A stretch of DNA of 63,226 bases from an uncultured Bdellovibrionales bacterium (GCA_903926205.1 CAIYID010000020.1:1-63226); one strand, 5' to 3'; positions 32,083 through 42,380 are shown, counted from the first letter of the stretch. Translations and numbers: made by a program. Notes: generated by a model not told the origin, from the sequence alone.

Positions 32083-32556
32083 ATGTCTGAAATACAAACC
32101 GGCAGCGGTGGAGGACGAAGAACAAGTCTGGAACTAAATCTGGTTCCTTTCATCGACTTGATGAGCGTGCTCATCACCTTTCTTTTGATCACAGCGGTTT
32201 GGAGTCAGGTTTCCATGATTCAAATCGGTAGTTCGATTTACGGGAAAAAAACTGATTCCGCGCCGATTCAGCCTCCTCCAGAGTCTGATGTGGTATTAAA
32301 AGTCGAAGTGCGTGCAAATGGTTACACCTTGACCGTCGCAAAACAGAACACGAACATACCAAATAAAAATGGTGAGTTTGACGATGAAACCTTAGCGAGT
32401 CTGATCCAAAAAGTGAAAGCACAGCATCCGAATAAAGTGGATGCTGCGATAGCAATGGCTGACGAACTGCCTTATGAACGTTTGATTCGCGTGATGGATG
32501 CTTTTTTGAAAAATGGATTTGGTAGTTTGAGTGTGCTCACAGGAGGGCCTTACTAA
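32083..32556 (+). CDS. ExbD/TolR-family motor subunit (first)
   Basis: 157 residues: a single N-terminal membrane helix with the proton-carrying Asp (NLVPFIDLMSVLITFLL) and a periplasmic domain. Works with the TolQ-like subunit. A ribosome site (AGAGGAATGAATC) precedes the ATG. The 55-base gap before it contains an imperfect hairpin (GGAAT ... ATTCC). The stop overlaps the next ATG (TAATG). Confidence 0.92.
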   Translation: MSEIQTGSGGGRRTSLELNLVPFIDLMSVLITFLLITAVWSQVSMIQIGSSIYGKKTDSAPIQPPPESDVVLKVEVRANGYTLTVAKQNTNIPNKNGEFDDETLASLIQKVKAQHPNKVDAAIAMADELPYERLIRVMDAFLKNGFGSLSVLTGGPY

Positions 32557-33137
32557 TGCCAATACACTCTCCAGGAGTAAAATTTCGAAATCACCGCTTG
32601 CTCAGTCGCAAAGGTGGGAAGCGTGAAGTTGTTGCTGTTTTGAGCTTAACAGCAATGGTGGATATGTTTACGGTTCTCGTGATTTTTCTTTTGCAAAATT
32701 ATAATTCCACAGGCGAAGTACTTTATATTCCCAAAGAAGTGACCTTGCCAAAGGCAGCGAAAATTAAAGAATTAAAGCCAGCTGTTGTTGTCACTATTTC
32801 TTCGAAAGAAATTTTGGTCGATAAGACGACCGTGATTTCTTATGATGCTCTCAAAGCTCAACAGGATTGGATGGTCGAGCCGCTAAGGGCTAAGTTGCAG
32901 GAAGCGATTGCGCAGGCTCGGCAAAATTTTGAGAAAAAATTGCAGAATCAATTGAAAGCCGTGGTTGAGCCTCCCAAAGATGGTTTGACTCCTGACTTGA
33001 ATCCTTGGAACAAGGTGACAATTCAAGCCGACAAAGGAATTGATTTTTTAACAGTTAAAAAGATCATGTACACGGTGACCGAAGCTGGCGCCGGAGAGAT
33101 TAACTTTGCTGTAAATAAAGAAAAAATCCAACAATAA
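32556..33137 (+). CDS. ExbD/TolR-family motor subunit (second)
   Basis: 193 residues with the membrane helix SLTAMVDMFTVLVIFLL, whose Asp is the expected proton-binding residue, and a longer periplasmic domain with a Gln/Lys-rich helix (~115-145). Two different TolR proteins beside one TolQ is the AglRQS arrangement. It is the last gene of the envelope-machine block before lptC. Confidence 0.92.
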   Translation: MPIHSPGVKFRNHRLLSRKGGKREVVAVLSLTAMVDMFTVLVIFLLQNYNSTGEVLYIPKEVTLPKAAKIKELKPAVVVTISSKEILVDKTTVISYDALKAQQDWMVEPLRAKLQEAIAQARQNFEKKLQNQLKAVVEPPKDGLTPDLNPWNKVTIQADKGIDFLTVKKIMYTVTEAGAGEINFAVNKEKIQQ

Positions 33138-33188
33138 GCCTTTGAGATATTCATTGAGAAAATCTGCCTTGCGAAGTAAGAGTGAATC

Positions 33189-34151
33189 ATGCGTCGACTC
33201 CGTCTGATTTTTCTTGGAATATTTTTCGTGCTGCTTTTTTTGGAAATCTGGCTGGGATTTCCAATCAATTTAGAAAAAACCACCGACGTGAGCCCTCTCA
33301 GTATGGACCGTTCGTCCCCCTCCTCTGCGGATAAGCACATGGAAGGTGTGCATTATGTTGAAAGTCGTTCTGGCAATCGCGATTGGGAATTGTACGCCGA
33401 ATCGGCCGAAGGCTTTGAGGGTACGGGTGAATGGGACTTGAAGAATGTAAAGGTTCTTTTTTACTCGAATGATAAAGTGGAATTTACAGTTACAGGAGCC
33501 AACGGAAAAATTGACGCAAAAACTCGCGACATGAAAGTTTCTGGCAATGTTTTGACTCAGTCGCAAAATGGTTATCGTTTTCAAACTCAGGCGATCAATT
33601 ATAGTTCCAAGGAGCGCCTCATTAAGAGTCTCGATAAGGTGAAAATGGTCGGACCTGCAGATACGAACGGAAAAGGTATTTCAGTGGCTGGAGATTGGAT
33701 GGAAGCGAAGGTGGACCAGAATTTAATGAGCATCAGACATGATGTGGTAGCGCAAAAAATTTTAAATGATGGAAAAGTATTTTTGGTAAAAAGTGGAGCC
33801 GTGGAATTTTCAGGACAAGGGCGCAGTGTTCACTTTTTCGAGCAGGTATCTATCGAGATGGACTCAATGAAACTAGAAGGTCCAGAAGCGCGATTTCAAT
33901 ATAGCGAATCCAGTAATTTTTTAAAAAACGTGATTGTGGCTGGCGGTGTTAAGATCAGCGATTTTGATAAATACGCAACGTCTGATGTTGTCAATTTTGA
34001 CCCTGGGCAAAATCGATTCACGTTGCAAGGTAAGCCCCGTGTCGTACAAAATAATGATGAGATCACCGGCGATCAAATTGTGCTCATTGATGGTGGCAAA
34101 AAAGTAAAGGTTGAAAAAATGAGAGCGCGAGTGGAAAAACTTGAAGATTAA
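33189..34151 (+). CDS. lptC: LptC, probably fused to an LptA-like domain
   Basis: 320 residues, where LptC is usually ~190. A membrane anchor ([19 protein letters not shown]) precedes an LptC beta-jellyroll ([21 protein letters not shown]...[16 protein letters not shown]). A second stretch (~185-315) has OstA/LptA features ([38 protein letters not shown]). No separate lptA lies before lptB, so this protein may build the inner-membrane anchor and part of the periplasmic LPS bridge. The fusion is inference from length and motifs. Confidence 0.85.
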   Translation: MRRLRLIFLGIFFVLLFLEIWLGFPINLEKTTDVSPLSMDRSSPSSADKHMEGVHYVESRSGNRDWELYAESAEGFEGTGEWDLKNVKVLFYSNDKVEFTVTGANGKIDAKTRDMKVSGNVLTQSQNGYRFQTQAINYSSKERLIKSLDKVKMVGPADTNGKGISVAGDWMEAKVDQNLMSIRHDVVAQKILNDGKVFLVKSGAVEFSGQGRSVHFFEQVSIEMDSMKLEGPEARFQYSESSNFLKNVIVAGGVKISDFDKYATSDVVNFDPGQNRFTLQGKPRVVQNNDEITGDQIVLIDGGKKVKVEKMRARVEKLED

Positions 34152-34165
34152 AAGGGAATGAAAAA

Positions 34166-34888
34166 ATGAGCGTGCTCACAGTTTCTGGAATTTCAAAATC
34201 CTTTAAAAAACGCCAAGTGGTAAAAAATGTTTCCTTTTCCGTAGAATCTGGAAAAATTGTTGGTCTTTTGGGACCGAACGGAGCGGGAAAAACCACGAGT
34301 TTTTATATGGTTGTTGGTCTAGTCAAGCCTGACCAGGGGGATATTCTTTTAGACAATATTTCCATTGGACTTGAGCCCATGTATCGTCGGGCTCGGGTCG
34401 GCTTGAGTTATTTAGCGCAAGAGCCCAGCATCTTTCGTAAGCTGACCGTGGCTGATAATATTTTAGTGGCCCTTGAGGCACATGGGTATTCTGAAGCACG
34501 CATGCGTGAGCGTTTTGAGGAGCTCCTCAATGAGTTTCACATTCAGCATATTCGAGATTCTTATGGTTACGCACTCTCAGGCGGAGAACGTCGTCGAGTA
34601 GAAATAGCTAGAGCCTTGGCTGGCTCTCCCAAATTCATTCTGTTGGATGAGCCTTTCGCAGGAATTGATCCGATTGCTGTGGCAGATATTCAAAGCATTA
34701 TTCGAGAGCTAAGCGCCAAAGGAATTGGCATTTTAATTACGGATCATAATGTGCGTGAAACTTTGGGGATCTGTGATCTTGCCTACATTCTTAAGGATGG
34801 ACAGATCCAGGTCAAAGGTACAGCACAAGAAATTGCTAACAACGATCTAGCCAAACAATTTTATTTAGGAGAAAATTTTAAATTGTAG
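34166..34888 (+). CDS. lptB: LPS export ABC ATPase LptB
   Basis: 240 residues. Walker [10 protein letters not shown]-loop [11 protein letters not shown], signature [15 protein letters not shown], Walker [14 protein letters not shown] and switch DHNVRETL match LptB closely. It powers LPS extraction by LptFG. Directly downstream of lptC and upstream of rpoN, as in enterobacteria. Confidence 0.97.
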   Translation: MSVLTVSGISKSFKKRQVVKNVSFSVESGKIVGLLGPNGAGKTTSFYMVVGLVKPDQGDILLDNISIGLEPMYRRARVGLSYLAQEPSIFRKLTVADNILVALEAHGYSEARMRERFEELLNEFHIQHIRDSYGYALSGGERRRVEIARALAGSPKFILLDEPFAGIDPIAVADIQSIIRELSAKGIGILITDHNVRETLGICDLAYILKDGQIQVKGTAQEIANNDLAKQFYLGENFKL

Positions 34889-34956
34889 GGCCACTTGCAA
34901 AGTTTGAACACTTTTTGCATGTCGGGTTTTAATTTGGGCGATAAAAAGCGGGGAAT

Positions 34957-36390
34957 ATGGCAAAGCTTAGTCAATCGATGAACTTAAGTCAGCAGCTGCG
35001 GATGACTCCGCAATTGCAACAGGCGATTAAGTTACTTCAGCTTTCCCGTATGGAACTCGAAACGGCCGTGCGGAATGAAATCGAAGAGAATCCTATTCTT
35101 GAAGAAACCACGGATTTGAAAGAAGAAGATTTTCAGCGCACGAAAGAGGCCGAGCGCGAAGTTGAAGCTAGTACTGAGCCACAGGCCGACACGCAAGATC
35201 CGCAAAAACAAGATGAGTTTGAGTGGGAAAATTATTTAGAGACTCAATACAAGCCACCTTCTCAAGGGCAAAGCGGCAATGAAGAAATTATGAACTATGA
35301 AAACGTGATGACGACACAACAGTCGCTTCACGAATATCTTGAGTGGCAAGCTCGGATGTATGGTTTTAACGATGAAGAATTAAAGATCGCAGAAGTTTTG
35401 ATCGATTATGTTGATGACGATGGTTATGTTTTGACTCCGCTGGAAGAGATTGCTGCTAGCGAAAAAATGGAACTCGGTGATGTTCAAGATGTGTTGGGTT
35501 TTATTCAAGAGTTTGATCCTCCTGGAGTCGGGGCTCGAAATTTAAAAGAGTGTTTGCTCATTCAGGCCAAAGCCATCGAAGAAGACACGAATGACTTGGT
35601 TTTTTTGATTAATAATCATTTGAAAGATTTGGAAAAGAAAAATTATGAGGCCATTGCGCGGGCAATGACTCGTGACGTGCGTGAAGTGGCAGAACTTTGT
35701 CAGATCATTTACACCATGGATCCTAAGCCAGGGCGAGCCTATGCACCTCAGGATACTCAATATGTGATGCCTGATGTTTATGTGTACAAAGTGGGTGATG
35801 ATTTCATGGTGTCCCTGAATGAAGATGGACTGCCACGTTTAAAAATTTCTAATTTTTATAAAAATGTTTTGAAGTCTTCTGGTGGTGGCGGAGCCAAAAC
35901 TCAAGAGTATATTCAGGATAAATTACGTTCTGCTGTTTGGTTGATCAAGTCAATCCATCAGCGCCAGCGAACAATTTATAAAGTGGCTGAGTCAATTGTG
36001 AAACAGCAAAAAGAATTTCTCGAAAAAGGAAACAGTTTTTTACGTCCCATGGTTTTGCGTGATGTGGCCAACGACATTGGCATGCATGAGTCCACTGTTT
36101 CACGGGTGACGACCGCTAAGTACATGCACACACCACAGGGCATTTTTGAGCTGAAATATTTTTTCAACTCTGGCATTAACACGGCTGACGGTGAATCTTT
36201 GGCGAGTGAGTCCGTCAAACAAAAAATCAAAGATTTAGTCTCGAAAGAAAGTCCCAAGGATCCATTGTCCGATCAAAAAATTGTAGAATTGCTGGATAAA
36301 GAGGGAATTAAAATCGCTCGTCGAACAGTGGCGAAATATCGCGACCTTTTAAGGATTTTGCCAAGTTCTCGTCGTAAAAAAATGTACTAA
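34957..36390 (+). CDS. rpoN: RNA polymerase sigma-54 factor
   Basis: 477 residues. N-terminal Gln/Leu-rich activator region (NLSQQLRMTPQLQQAIKLLQ), acidic linker, core-binding region, helix-turn-helix and the C-terminal RpoN box ARRTVAKYRDLL (DNA -24 recognition). Ribosome site AGCGGGGAAT. Would work with the FHA-domain activator encoded at 15434. Gene order lptB-rpoN-hpf is conserved widely. Confidence 0.97.
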   Translation: MAKLSQSMNLSQQLRMTPQLQQAIKLLQLSRMELETAVRNEIEENPILEETTDLKEEDFQRTKEAEREVEASTEPQADTQDPQKQDEFEWENYLETQYKPPSQGQSGNEEIMNYENVMTTQQSLHEYLEWQARMYGFNDEELKIAEVLIDYVDDDGYVLTPLEEIAASEKMELGDVQDVLGFIQEFDPPGVGARNLKECLLIQAKAIEEDTNDLVFLINNHLKDLEKKNYEAIARAMTRDVREVAELCQIIYTMDPKPGRAYAPQDTQYVMPDVYVYKVGDDFMVSLNEDGLPRLKISNFYKNVLKSSGGGGAKTQEYIQDKLRSAVWLIKSIHQRQRTIYKVAESIVKQQKEFLEKGNSFLRPMVLRDVANDIGMHESTVSRVTTAKYMHTPQGIFELKYFFNSGINTADGESLASESVKQKIKDLVSKESPKDPLSDQKIVELLDKEGIKIARRTVAKYRDLLRILPSSRRKKMY

Positions 36391-36482
36391 AACTTCCAGA
36401 ACGAAAAGTTAACGCAGTAAATCAATAGACACTTCGCTTCGAAAATGGCTATCGGTCACCTTCCGGGAGCCTTTAGTTTGTC

Positions 36483-36525
36483 TTTAGAACGCCTTTCCGA
36501 GCTTCTCAACGTTCTAAAATGAGAA
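36483..36525 (+). promoter_or_regulatory. Overlapping inverted repeats in the hpf leader
   Basis: TTTAGAACG (36483-36491) and CGTTCTAAA (36510-36518) are a perfect 9-base inverted repeat. TTCTCA (36503-36508) and TGAGAA (36520-36525) form a second one interleaved with it, so the two hairpins are mutually exclusive or form a pseudoknot. A further hairpin CGAGA/TCTCG lies at 36613-36625 before the A-rich, twice-repeated AAATTCGAAAA ahead of the hpf ribosome site. Role unproven. Confidence 0.4.
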
Positions 36526-36670
36526 AATATTTTATTGTAAGTCAGGTTCTTCCTCTTTTCTAAAGTCGAGTTTCGCCGATAAGAAGCTTAAGACAAACGA
36601 GAGAATGGAAATCGAGAAAATCTCGAGAAAAATTCGAAAAAAATTCGAAAAAAATTAGAGGAGAAGTTTC

Positions 36671-37051
36671 ATGAAATTTAAGTTCAACTTTCACCAAGTC
36701 GACTCGTCACAGGCTTTAACTCTCTACACTCAAGAAGAGATTGAAAAAGTTGGTCGTTTTCTTTTGACGGAGAGCACTTGCCAAGTGTTTTACCGGATGG
36801 AACGTCATGATTGTCATATTAAGGTTGATGTCAACTCTCCTTGGGGGCACTTTAAAGCAACCAGTAAGGCTGAAAATTTTTATTTAGCCATGGACGACGC
36901 TGCTCAAAAATTAGGCAAGCAATTTAAAAAATTCAAAGAAAAACATCAAAATCACCACAAAACAGAACGATCAAAACAGGGTCGTTTAAAACGTGTGAAT
37001 ACACAGTTGGAATTTGATGACTCTCCTTACCCGAGCAAGAAGGTCAGCTGA
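36671..37051 (+). CDS. hpf: Ribosome hibernation promoting factor
   Basis: 126 residues. The HPF/RaiA fold (~1-100) binds the ribosome at tRNA/mRNA sites in stationary cells. Motifs HCHIKVDVNSPWGHFKATSKAENFYLAMDDAAQKLGKQFKKFKEKH fit the family. A ~30-residue basic tail follows, shorter than the dimerisation domain of long HPF. AGAGGAG precedes the ATG. Located after rpoN as in many bacteria. Confidence 0.88.
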   Translation: MKFKFNFHQVDSSQALTLYTQEEIEKVGRFLLTESTCQVFYRMERHDCHIKVDVNSPWGHFKATSKAENFYLAMDDAAQKLGKQFKKFKEKHQNHHKTERSKQGRLKRVNTQLEFDDSPYPSKKVS

Positions 37052-37166
37052 ACTTTTGCCCTTCGCACTTCTTGCTATCCTCCCCAGTATTTGCTAGCTT
37101 TCCGAAGTTCAGGCTCAGCAGTCGGTCCCAGGGAATTACTCTCTGGGGGAATATGGGGAGGTGACC

Positions 37167-38330
37167 ATGTCTCAGCTGAAAAATTATTTGTTTACGAGTG
37201 AATCCGTTTCCGAAGGCCATCCAGATAAAATGTGTGATCAAGTCAGTGATGCAGTTCTTGATGCAATTTTGGCACAAGATACTCGCGGTCGAGTGGCTTG
37301 TGAAACTTTGATGACAACGGGTCTCTGTGTTGTGGCGGGTGAAATCACAACCAATGCTAAAATCAATATCGGCGAAATTGCTCGGCAGACCATTCAAAAA
37401 ATTGGTTACGACGATACGGACAAAGGCTTCGATTACAAAACTTGTGGAGTCGTTGTCTCTGTTGGTCAGCAATCAGGTGATATTGCTATGGGAGTTAAAG
37501 AAACTCTTTCTGAAGATCAAGGTGCTGGCGACCAAGGTTTGATGTTCGGATACGCAGTCAATGAAACTCCTGAGCTCATGCCACTTTCGATTTCTCTCTC
37601 TCACAAATTAATGTTTGAGTTAGCACAGCTGCGAAAATCTAACAAAGTGGATTGGCTTCGTCCTGATAGTAAATCGCAAGTCACGGTAGAGTATGTTGAT
37701 GGGAAAATCAAACGCATCGACGGCATCGTGGTTTCCACTCAGCATGCGGATACCGTGAACCAAGGCGCGATCAAAGAATTCGTGATGGAAGAGCTGATTA
37801 AAAAATTCATTCCAGCTCAATACTTGGATTCAAAAACAAAGTACTACATTAATCCCACTGGACGTTTTGTTGTTGGTGGACCGATGGGTGATGCGGGCTT
37901 AACTGGTCGCAAAATTATCGTTGATACTTATGGCGGACACGGCGCTCACGGCGGTGGAGCTTTCTCTGGAAAAGATCCTTCGAAAGTTGATCGTAGTGCG
38001 GCTTATGCCGCTCGCCATGTGGCTAAGAATCTTGTTGCTGCTGGTTTGGCTGATCGTTGCTTGGTGCAAGTCGCTTATGCGATCGGCGTGGCAGAGCCAG
38101 TCTCTATCAGCGTGAATGATTTTGGGACGAGTAAATTGGGTAGCGAAAAATTGGAAAAAATAGTGCGTTCCGTCTGGTCTTTGAAGCCAGCTCGTATCAT
38201 CAAAGATTTTGATTTATTGAAACCGATCTACAGTCAAACGGCGTCTTATGGACACTTTGGACGAGAAGGCTTCTCTTGGGAAAAACTCGACAAAGTTGAA
38301 CAAGTGAGAGAAATGGCAAAATCTTTATAA
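37167..38330 (+). CDS. metK: S-adenosylmethionine synthetase
   Basis: 387 residues; makes SAM from methionine and ATP. Signatures: [25 protein letters not shown], and the [19 protein letters not shown] loop. The ATG at 37167 has GGAGG five bases upstream; a GTG two codons earlier falls within the ribosome site. The leader (37052-37166) has a small CCCAG/CTGGG hairpin but I see no SAM riboswitch. The stop overlaps the lepA ATG. Confidence 0.98.
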   Translation: MSQLKNYLFTSESVSEGHPDKMCDQVSDAVLDAILAQDTRGRVACETLMTTGLCVVAGEITTNAKINIGEIARQTIQKIGYDDTDKGFDYKTCGVVVSVGQQSGDIAMGVKETLSEDQGAGDQGLMFGYAVNETPELMPLSISLSHKLMFELAQLRKSNKVDWLRPDSKSQVTVEYVDGKIKRIDGIVVSTQHADTVNQGAIKEFVMEELIKKFIPAQYLDSKTKYYINPTGRFVVGGPMGDAGLTGRKIIVDTYGGHGAHGGGAFSGKDPSKVDRSAAYAARHVAKNLVAAGLADRCLVQVAYAIGVAEPVSISVNDFGTSKLGSEKLEKIVRSVWSLKPARIIKDFDLLKPIYSQTASYGHFGREGFSWEKLDKVEQVREMAKSL

Positions 38331-40129
38331 TGGATCCAAAGTACATTCGAAACTTTTCAATCATTGCTCACATCGACCACGGTAAATCAACCCTGGCCGA
38401 TGCGCTTTTGCATGAGACTGGCTCTTTGACGGCTCGTGAAGAGAAAGCCCAGTTCCTTGATAATATGGAACTTGAGCGTGAACGTGGAATTACAATTAAG
38501 GCTCAAACAGTGTGCTTGAATTGGAAGGCGAAGGATGGACACGATTATCAAATTAATTTGATTGATACTCCCGGACACGTGGATTTCAGTTACGAGGTTT
38601 CCAGGTCTCTAGCGGCCTGCGAAGGAGCTTTACTCGTTGTCGATGCCGCTCAGGGAGTGGAAGCTCAGACTTTGGCCAATGTTTATTTGGCCATGGAAAA
38701 TAATTTGGCAGTGGTTCCTGTGCTCAACAAAGTGGATTTGCCTTCCGCAGACCCAGAAGGTGTTCGCCGTCAAATCGAGGACACCGTCGGGCTAAATTGT
38801 GAGGGCATTATTCATGCTTCCGCTAAAGAGCGCGTTGGGATTGCGGAAATTCTGGAATCCATCGTGCAAAGAGTGCCACCGCCAAATGCGGATCGCTCTT
38901 TACCTTTGCGAGGTTTGATTTTTGATTCTTGGTTTGATGCTTATCAAGGGGTCGTTGTACTTGTACGACTAAAAGATGGTCAGGTTAAAAAAGGCGATAA
39001 AATTCGCTTTATGGCAACAGGCAGGGATTATGAAGTTTTGCGTTTAGGAAAAAACGCACCTTTTCCTGTCGCGGTGGAATTTCTAGAAGCAGGTGAGGTT
39101 GGATTCTTGATTTGTGGAATCAAAGACATTCGCGACGTTAAAGTCGGAGACACAATCACAAACGCTAAATATCCTGCGACGGAGCCTTTGCCAGGATTTC
39201 AAAAAATGAAATCCATGGTTTTTGCAGGTATTTATCCGATTGATGCGACTGAGTTTGATAATTTGAAAGATGCTCTAGAAAAATTAGCCCTGAATGATTC
39301 TTCTTTAACTTTTGAAAAAGAAAAATCAGAAGCCTTGGGTTTTGGATATCGCTGCGGATTCTTGGGTCTTTTACACATGGAAATTGTCCAAGAGCGTTTA
39401 GAGCGAGAGTTTAATTTAAATCTTATTACGACAGCGCCGACGGTTGTTTACCGAGTGACGATGACGGACGGAACGGTTAAAGAGCTTGATAATCCCTCGC
39501 AAATGCCACCCGAAGTGAAGATTGCCAAATTGGAAGAGCCTTATGTGAAGGTCACTTTGCATGCTCCTACGGAGTTCATAGGCTCCCTTTTAAAGTTGTG
39601 TGAAGACAAGCGCGGCACGCAAATCAAAATGGATTATGTGAACGAGAAGAAGGTCATCATTGAATATAAATTGCCGATGAATGAAATCGTGATGGATTTT
39701 TATGATCGCCTGAAGTCGATTTCTAAAGGCTATGCCTCAATGGAATATGATCTCATGGGATTTGAAGAGTCCGATCTTGTGAAAATGGATATCATGATTA
39801 ATGGGGAGCCCATTGATGCTTTGTCTTTGGTGGTTCATCGTTCGAAGGCGCTCGTGCGCGGTCGCTTACTCTGTGAAAAAATGAAAGAGTTAATTCCTCG
39901 TCAGCAATACCAAGTAAATATTCAAGCGGCGATTGGTGCGAAAATTGTCGCCCGGGAAACGCTGGGCGCCCTGCGAAAAGATGTGACCGCTAAGTGTTAT
40001 GGCGGAGATATTTCTCGAAAGCGAAAACTTTTGGAAAAACAAAAAGAAGGTAAACGCCGCATGAAAGCCATTGGCTCTGTGGACGTTCCACAAGAGGCCT
40101 TTTTGGCAATTCTTAAGGTGGAAGATTAG
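38330..40129 (+). CDS. lepA: Elongation factor 4 (LepA)
   Basis: Ribosome-bound translational GTPase of 599 residues. G1 [10 protein letters not shown]3 [13 protein letters not shown]4 NKVDLP, and the LepA-specific C-terminal domain ([24 protein letters not shown]). Start ATG overlaps the metK stop (TAATGG). The first signal peptidase gene begins directly after its stop, extending the classic lepA-lepB pair to four lepB genes. Confidence 0.98.
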   Translation: MDPKYIRNFSIIAHIDHGKSTLADALLHETGSLTAREEKAQFLDNMELERERGITIKAQTVCLNWKAKDGHDYQINLIDTPGHVDFSYEVSRSLAACEGALLVVDAAQGVEAQTLANVYLAMENNLAVVPVLNKVDLPSADPEGVRRQIEDTVGLNCEGIIHASAKERVGIAEILESIVQRVPPPNADRSLPLRGLIFDSWFDAYQGVVVLVRLKDGQVKKGDKIRFMATGRDYEVLRLGKNAPFPVAVEFLEAGEVGFLICGIKDIRDVKVGDTITNAKYPATEPLPGFQKMKSMVFAGIYPIDATEFDNLKDALEKLALNDSSLTFEKEKSEALGFGYRCGFLGLLHMEIVQERLEREFNLNLITTAPTVVYRVTMTDGTVKELDNPSQMPPEVKIAKLEEPYVKVTLHAPTEFIGSLLKLCEDKRGTQIKMDYVNEKKVIIEYKLPMNEIVMDFYDRLKSISKGYASMEYDLMGFEESDLVKMDIMINGEPIDALSLVVHRSKALVRGRLLCEKMKELIPRQQYQVNIQAAIGAKIVARETLGALRKDVTAKCYGGDISRKRKLLEKQKEGKRRMKAIGSVDVPQEAFLAILKVED

Positions 40130-40879
40130 ATGTACGGATGGCGCGAAAGAAAATTTTGGACGGAGGGCTGGGGATCGCTGGTCGTCGCAATATTTTTCGC
40201 TATGACAATTCGCTGGGCTTTTTTTGAAGCTTACGTGATTCCCTCCGGGAGTATGCTCCCCACGTTGCTGATTCATGATCATATTTTTGTGAATAAATTT
40301 GTTTACGGCATTCGAGTGCCATTCACGGAAAAATGGCTGGCGAAATTTAACAATCCTCAGCGTGGTGAAATCGTTATTTTCAAATATCCTCGTGTGCCCT
40401 CCACTTTTTTTATTAAGCGCGTGGTAGGAGTTCCTGGAGATAAAATTGCCTATGAGCAAGGCACTTTGTTTATCAACGATCAGGCCATCGAAAAGAAAGT
40501 TCCTCTGACTGCTGAAGATTTTCTATGGCTTAGAGATGCAGATTTTCAACGAGAAGTGAATGCCTATGATAGCAAAGACAATTATGTGCACTTCAGTGAG
40601 GTCATGCCTGGTCCATTGGAGCACAGTATATTGCTTCGCCGAGGTGATATTTACGATAAATTTGGACCAGTGGTCGTTCCAGAAGGGCATTTATTTGTCA
40701 TGGGAGACAATCGAAATAACTCTCACGACAGTCGTGTCTGGGGCTTTTTACCTGAACAAAATATTTTAGGCCGAGCCAGTTTTGTTTGGTTGTCCTGTGA
40801 AGAAACTTTGCCCGTGGTGAGTGCTATTTGTAATCCGACGACAATTCGTTGGAAACGTTTTGGTCATGTTGTGAAATAA
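40130..40879 (+). CDS. lepB: Signal peptidase I (copy 1 of 4)
   Basis: 249 residues; cleaves signal peptides at the outer face of the inner membrane. A single membrane helix (~17-33) is followed by the catalytic Ser41 in IPSGSMLPTLL, the general base Lys96 in FIKRVVGVPGD, and box MGDNRNNSHDSR. All catalytic residues are present. ATG directly follows the lepA stop. Closest in sequence to copy 2. Confidence 0.95.
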   Translation: MYGWRERKFWTEGWGSLVVAIFFAMTIRWAFFEAYVIPSGSMLPTLLIHDHIFVNKFVYGIRVPFTEKWLAKFNNPQRGEIVIFKYPRVPSTFFIKRVVGVPGDKIAYEQGTLFINDQAIEKKVPLTAEDFLWLRDADFQREVNAYDSKDNYVHFSEVMPGPLEHSILLRRGDIYDKFGPVVVPEGHLFVMGDNRNNSHDSRVWGFLPEQNILGRASFVWLSCEETLPVVSAICNPTTIRWKRFGHVVK

Positions 40880-40903
40880 AGAATAAATACAAGGGAAGAA
40901 AAT

Positions 40904-41686
40904 ATGGCGAGCAATTATTCGAATTTCAATTTTAAAAGTAAAGAGTTCTGGAAAGACGGTTGGGGTGGTTTATTTCTTGCCATTTTAGCGGCGTTGACGA
41001 TTCGCTGGGGACTTTTTGAGTCCTATGTCATTCCCTCTGGCAGTATGCTGCCGTCCTTGCTGATCAATGATCACATTTTTGTGAACAAATTGGTTTATGG
41101 ATTGCGAATTCCATTCAGCGAAAACTGGCTAACAAAATTTAAAGAGCCAGAGCGTGGCGAAATTATAGTTTTTAAACATCCCAAAGAAATGGGAACTTTT
41201 CTAATCAAGCGAGTGGTCGGCGTCCCTGGAGATCGAATCGCTTTTGAAAATGGAACTTTGTATCTCAATGATGTGATTCAGGAAAAAGTTTCAGATCCGA
41301 ATAATTCGGTTTTTTTGAGAATTAAAGAACTTGATTTCAAACAAGACCGAGAAGGTCATGACTCTTTAAAATATTACGATCACTTCATTGAAAAGCTCAA
41401 AGTGACCGAGGGGTTTAAAGAACACAGTGTGCTCACTCGCCAAGGAATTACCGCTTCTGATGATCATTTTGGACCGGTGACCGTGCCAGAGGGTTATCTT
41501 TTCATGATGGGGGATAATCGTCATAATTCCAATGACAGTCGTTATTGGGGATTTATGCCAAAGGAAAATATTTTAGGTCGTGCAAGTCTGATCTGGTTGT
41601 CCTGCGATGAGATGTTGCCAGGGGTTGGTGTTCTTTGTAATCCAACGACGATCCGTTGGGGTCGGTTGCTCAATTCTGTGAATTGA
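40904..41686 (+). CDS. lepB: Signal peptidase I (copy 2 of 4)
   Basis: 260 residues, closely similar to copy 1 (KDGWGGLFLAIL versus TEGWGSLVVAIF). Catalytic Ser47 (IPSGSMLPSLL) and Lys102 (LIKRVVGVPGD) are present, and MGDNRHNSNDSRYWG is intact. AAGGGAAGAAAAT precedes the ATG. Its stop overlaps the start of copy 3, so copies 2 and 3 are coupled. Probably a recent duplicate of copy 1. Confidence 0.95.
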   Translation: MASNYSNFNFKSKEFWKDGWGGLFLAILAALTIRWGLFESYVIPSGSMLPSLLINDHIFVNKLVYGLRIPFSENWLTKFKEPERGEIIVFKHPKEMGTFLIKRVVGVPGDRIAFENGTLYLNDVIQEKVSDPNNSVFLRIKELDFKQDREGHDSLKYYDHFIEKLKVTEGFKEHSVLTRQGITASDDHFGPVTVPEGYLFMMGDNRHNSNDSRYWGFMPKENILGRASLIWLSCDEMLPGVGVLCNPTTIRWGRLLNSVN

Positions 41687-42363
41687 TGAAAAAAGATTTC
41701 CGTGCCACTTGGCCGCAGGCCTTTATCACGTTTTTTGCTCCGATGGTGATGGTGCTTTTGGTTCGGTGGATTTTATTGGAGCCTTTTGTCATTCCATCGG
41801 GAAGCATGATTCCAACTCTCCTTATTCACGATCATATTTTTGTTAATAAATTGGCCTTTGGAATTCATGTTCCTTTTTCTAAAAAATGGTTCATTCATTG
41901 GTCGAATCCAAAGCATGATGATATTGCTGTTTTTCGTTACCCCGAAACTCCCGAAGTTTATTTTGTGAAACGAATTGTGGGACTTCCAGGTGATGAAATC
42001 TCCGTTGAACATGGAACTTTATCTGTCAATGGTGAGGCCAAGTCGCTTCTCGAGGCACCTCTGCCGTCAGAAGGAGATGAAAAATTCAAATATTTCACAG
42101 AATCACAGCATTTGGTGAGATACATGGATAAGGAAATATCCTTTTTTCATTCAATCAAGGTTCCAGAAGGGCAATATTTTGCTATGGGTGATAACCGAGA
42201 CCAATCCTCTGATTCTCGTGTTTGGGGCTTTATTCCAGAAGAAAATTTTGTCGGAACAGTTCAAAAAATCTGGCTTTCCTGCGAAAAAACATTGCCCTCC
42301 GCAAGTTTTTTATGTGATCCAAGTACAATTCGTTGGAATAGGCTCTTGCTTGGAGTCCAATAA
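41686..42363 (+). CDS. lepB: Signal peptidase I (copy 3 of 4)
   Basis: 225 residues from the ATG overlapping the previous stop (TGATG); an earlier ATG would extend into copy 2. Membrane helix ~13-30, Ser40 (IPSGSMIPTLL), Lys95 (FVKRIVGLPGD), MGDNRDQSSDSRVWG. More diverged from copies 1 and 2 and lacks part of the variable insert between Lys and the MGDNR box. Confidence 0.95.
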   Translation: MKKDFRATWPQAFITFFAPMVMVLLVRWILLEPFVIPSGSMIPTLLIHDHIFVNKLAFGIHVPFSKKWFIHWSNPKHDDIAVFRYPETPEVYFVKRIVGLPGDEISVEHGTLSVNGEAKSLLEAPLPSEGDEKFKYFTESQHLVRYMDKEISFFHSIKVPEGQYFAMGDNRDQSSDSRVWGFIPEENFVGTVQKIWLSCEKTLPSASFLCDPSTIRWNRLLLGVQ

Positions 42364-42380
42364 AGGGCCAAGATATTTAT

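Noticed and set aside
37052-37166. SAM riboswitch before metK
   Set aside because: Only a small CCCAG/CTGGG hairpin is visible; the conserved cores of SAM-I, SAM-II or SAH riboswitches are not recognisable.
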